A stretch of 35,157 bases of DNA from Epibacterium ulvae (lineage in GTDB: Bacteria > Pseudomonadota > Alphaproteobacteria > Rhodobacterales > Rhodobacteraceae). Location of the stretch: contig NZ_JAHHIR010000009.1 in NCBI RefSeq assembly GCF_018678075.1, positions 1 through 35,157 on the forward strand, given 5' to 3'. Shown here in pieces: positions 32,931-35,157 of this stretch. Under the pieces are notes generated by a model. That model was not told where the DNA came from, did no database searches, and worked only from the letters and a program-made list of their open reading frames with translations. Each line of letters opens with the position of its first letter. The stretch's first letter is position 1. The position numbers and the translations under genes are program-made.

Positions 32931-33877
32931 GCCTGCTGGAAATCACAGACCTTGCGGTCTCGGCCGGGGATCTGCCTTTGGTGGATGGGGTGACGCTGGA
33001 TATCAAAGCGGGTGAAATTGTTGCACTTGTCGGCGAAAGCGGCTCGGGCAAGTCTTTGACGGCGCTGTCTGCCATTGGTCTGCTGGCCGAGGGGCTTGAT
33101 GTGACACGTGGCCAGATCCGGTTTAATGGGGCCTCTTTTTTGGGTGAGGGCGCGCAAGACTTGGGGCAGGTGCGGGGGCGGGATCTGGCGATGATTTTTC
33201 AGGAACCTGTTTCCTCACTCAACCCTTTGATGCCCATCGGGGCGCAGGTGGCCGAAAGCCTGATTGTGCACGGGGTTGCCTCTGTTGCAGAGGCGACAGA
33301 AGCCGCGATAGATATGTTGGACCGGGTGGGCATTCCTGATCCCAAACGGCGTGCACAGCAGCTGCCGGCAGAGTTGTCTGGCGGGATGTGCCAACGGGTG
33401 ATGATTGCCGCGGCGCTGATTTCAAAACCACGTCTATTGATTGCCGATGAACCCACAACTGCGCTGGATGTGACCATTCAGGCGCAAATTCTGGATCTTA
33501 TCAGCGCCCTTGCCAAACAAGACGGCACAGCTGTGCTGATGATCACCCATGATATGGGTATTGTTGCTGAAATGGCGGATCGGGTTTGTGTGATGTATGG
33601 CGGAAGGATCGTGGAGCAAGGAGCGGTGGAAGCCATATTCACCGCTCCGCGCCATCCCTACACAGGCATGTTGCTGCGCACCATTCCACGGCTTGATCAT
33701 CCCCCCAAACAAGCGCTGTTTGCCATCCCCGGCAACGTGCCAAGCCCAAAGAACTGGCCGACGGGGTGCCGGTTTAACACCCGATGTGATCGCAAAAGCG
33801 GCCGGTGTGATGCAGTGCCTGCGCTGACCGGAGATCAACATCGCACCGCCTGTTTCCATCCCTTGTCTGAGGCCTGA
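32927..33877 (+). CDS. Peptide-type ABC importer ATPase, DppD/OppD family, second importer
   Basis: A 316-residue ATPase with Walker A GESGSGKS (about 37-44), signature LSGGMCQR (family members normally have R where this has C), Walker B LLIADEP with TTALD, and ITHDMG as H-loop. The C-terminal oligopeptide-type tail with cysteines (CRFNTRCDRKSGRCD) is present, marking peptide-class ATPases. It overlaps the Ntn hydrolase by four bases (ATGA), so the ATPases come last in this operon, separated from their permeases by three enzyme genes. Confidence 0.92.
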   Translation: MSLLEITDLAVSAGDLPLVDGVTLDIKAGEIVALVGESGSGKSLTALSAIGLLAEGLDVTRGQIRFNGASFLGEGAQDLGQVRGRDLAMIFQEPVSSLNPLMPIGAQVAESLIVHGVASVAEATEAAIDMLDRVGIPDPKRRAQQLPAELSGGMCQRVMIAAALISKPRLLIADEPTTALDVTIQAQILDLISALAKQDGTAVLMITHDMGIVAEMADRVCVMYGGRIVEQGAVEAIFTAPRHPYTGMLLRTIPRLDHPPKQALFAIPGNVPSPKNWPTGCRFNTRCDRKSGRCDAVPALTGDQHRTACFHPLSEA

Positions 33878-33878
33878 C

Positions 33879-34847
33879 ATGACTGCTTTGCTCGAATTTC
33901 AGAATCTTAAAGTGCACTGGCCTGGGCGTGCATCCGGTTGGGGCAAACCCGCCCCCGTGACACGCGCGGTTGATGGGGTCAATTTAAAGATTAAAGCTGG
34001 AGAAACCGTTGCTGTGGTGGGCGAGTCTGGCTGCGGGAAATCGACCACGGGCAATGCGGCCTTGGGTCTGGCCCCGATTACAGATGGGAAGATCTTTTTT
34101 GAAGGCAGAGATCTTAGCCTTTTGTCCAAACAGGAACGGCGTGACCTTTGGCAAGACATGCAAGTTGTGTTTCAGGATCCTGTTGCGGCGTTAAATCCGC
34201 GTTTGACGGTCGCCCGCGCAATTGCAGAGCCGCTGGTGATCCATGGGTGGAGTGCCGCAAAGGTGGCAAATCGGGTGGATGACCTGATGGCGCTGGTTGG
34301 CCTAAACCCGGATCAGCGGGATCGCCGGCCGATGGCGCTGTCTGGGGGACAAAGACAGCGGGTTGTGATAGCCCGCGCGCTGGCATTGTCGCCCCGCCTG
34401 GTGATCTGTGATGAGCCGGTTTCGGCGTTGGATGTCTCTATTCAAAGTCAGATCCTGAACCTGTTATTGCGTCTGCAGCATGAATTGGGATTAAGCTATC
34501 TGTTTATTTCCCATGATCTAAGTGTTGTACGCCATATCGCGGACCGGGTCTGTGTGATGTATTTGGGTGTGATTGTTGAGGAAGGACCAACTGCAGATGT
34601 GTTTGCCGCGCCCCAGCACCCCTATACACGGGCGCTGCTCAGCGCGATCCCGCAGCCTGATGTGTCGCGACGGGGTCGCAAGGAACGTGTGTTGTTAAAA
34701 GGCGATTTACCAAGCCCCCTTGCGCCGCCCAAAGGCTGTCCTTTTGCTTCGCGTTGTACAATCGCGCAATCTGTCTGCGCCATCTCTCGCCCCCCAATGG
34801 AGCTGCGTGGAGATGATCGCAAAGTTAGATGTTTCAACCCCGCTTAG
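33879..34847 (+). CDS. Peptide-type ABC importer ATPase, DppF/OppF family, second importer
   Basis: A 322-residue ATPase with Walker A GESGCGKST (about 49-57), signature LSGGQRQR, Walker B LVICDEPVSALD and ISHDLS. The DppF-type C-terminal cysteine tail is present (KGCPFASRCTIAQSVC). It starts one base after the upstream ATPase stop and is the last gene of the plus-strand operon. Together with the DppD-type protein it energises the permease pair at 27,992-29,757. Confidence 0.92.
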   Translation: MTALLEFQNLKVHWPGRASGWGKPAPVTRAVDGVNLKIKAGETVAVVGESGCGKSTTGNAALGLAPITDGKIFFEGRDLSLLSKQERRDLWQDMQVVFQDPVAALNPRLTVARAIAEPLVIHGWSAAKVANRVDDLMALVGLNPDQRDRRPMALSGGQRQRVVIARALALSPRLVICDEPVSALDVSIQSQILNLLLRLQHELGLSYLFISHDLSVVRHIADRVCVMYLGVIVEEGPTADVFAAPQHPYTRALLSAIPQPDVSRRGRKERVLLKGDLPSPLAPPKGCPFASRCTIAQSVCAISRPPMELRGDDRKVRCFNPA

Positions 34848-35077
34848 GGTTGCCTTGGCCGATCAGAGTGATCGAAAGCTCTGTCGAAATATGGATCATA
34901 TCGGTGATTGATCTCACGAACGACGCGCCGACATATCTGCGCCTTGTCCGTGCAAAGGATGATCTCGCGGAAAACGATGATGTATGACGGTTGATTTACG
35001 CAGCATAATTGACCTCATTAGCACGATCATGGTGCCCGTCCGTTGAAGGCGCTCTGGCGTGACGTCTACTGCCTCTG
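34848..35077. other. Gap between the importer operon and the IS66 remnant
   Basis: No certain gene. CGATCAGAGTGATCG (34860-34874) is a small hairpin just past the last stop and may be a weak terminator without a U run. A plus-strand frame ending at a stop near 34,985 (SVIDLTNDAPTYLRLVRAKD) looks coding-like but matches no family I know; it could be the tail of a gene lost when the IS66 element arrived. The end of that element must lie in this stretch, but I could not place its terminal repeat. Confidence 0.35.
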
Positions 35078-35157
35078 TTATGCTGCTTGAGCGGCATAAC
35101 GCCAAGGGGTGAGCTCATCGAGGCGTTTGATCTTGTGGTCAGCGATTTGGCCTAGAA
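35078..35157 (-). mobile_element. IS66-family transposase C-terminal end, cut by window edge
   Basis: The minus strand reads LGQIADHKIKRLDELTPWRY, then AAQAA and a stop at 35,078. The DHKI-RxDELLPW pattern is the conserved C-terminal tail of IS66 TnpC transposases. Only the last 26 or so residues lie in the window, so whether the element is intact cannot be judged. It bounds island 2 on the right. Confidence 0.75.

Noticed and set aside
1-35157. CRISPR arrays, tRNA or rRNA genes, phage genes, toxin-antitoxin pairs
   Set aside because: None was seen on either strand: no regularly spaced repeats, no cloverleaf-like segments, and no phage or toxin families among the readable frames.

Overview
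The window looks like accessory DNA of a marine alphaproteobacterium, most likely a Rhodobacteraceae (Roseobacter-group) strain. This is inferred from the ABC-importer-rich catabolic operons, FCD-type GntR regulators, high GC, and the families of decayed insertion sequences. No rRNA, tRNA, CRISPR array or replication gene was seen. Insertion-sequence remains divide it into two catabolic islands: an IS5-family element at 1-895, a scar of IS3- and IS5-family fragments at about 17,655-18,510, and the end of an IS66-family transposase at 35,078-35,157.

Island 1 (about 0.9-17.3 kb) is a carbohydrate utilisation locus with no secreted enzymes. One minus-strand operon runs from 12,864 down to 4,925: sugar-binding protein, two MalF/MalG-type permeases, UgpC/MalK-type ATPase, EamA/DMT transporter, formylglycine-type sulfatase and an enolase-superfamily sugar-acid dehydratase. 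A GH127 glycosidase is divergent from it. A second minus-strand unit holds an MhpD/HpaH-type hydratase and an aldehyde dehydrogenase. A third holds an HpaI-type aldolase, another aldehyde dehydrogenase and a second enolase-superfamily gene that is frameshifted and cut by the IS5 element. A divergent FCD-type GntR regulator sits beside the aldolase. The reading I favour is import of a sulfated oligosaccharide or glycoside, desulfation and glycosidic cleavage in the cytoplasm, oxidation of the sugar to an acid, dehydration to a 2-keto-3-deoxy acid, aldol cleavage, and oxidation of the aldehyde. GH127 plus sulfatase, aldehyde dehydrogenase and enolase-superfamily enzymes recalls the breakdown of sulfated galactans (3,6-anhydrogalactose) or of arabinofuranosides. 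The actual sugar cannot be fixed from sequence alone.

A palindrome with a TGTCGACA core lies in the shared promoter of the binding-protein operon and GH127. Related sites lie at the promoter of the hydratase operon, suggesting one regulator ties the parts together.

Island 2 (18.5-34.9 kb) holds two Dpp/Opp-type peptide ABC importers arranged back to back around an aspartate-semialdehyde-dehydrogenase-like gene and a second GntR regulator, with a 13-bp palindrome between those two. The minus-strand arm encodes binding protein, two permeases, a fused double ATPase and a glutathione S-transferase. The plus-strand arm encodes the GntR regulator, binding protein, two permeases, an SDR oxidoreductase, a polysaccharide-deacetylase-fold hydrolase, a gamma-glutamyltransferase-like Ntn hydrolase, and two separate ATPases, almost all with start/stop overlaps. 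The Ntn hydrolase keeps the autoprocessing threonine but lacks the residues that bind the gamma-glutamyl group in true GGTs. The arm may therefore take up and hydrolyse an unusual amide, imide or peptide-like compound rather than glutathione.
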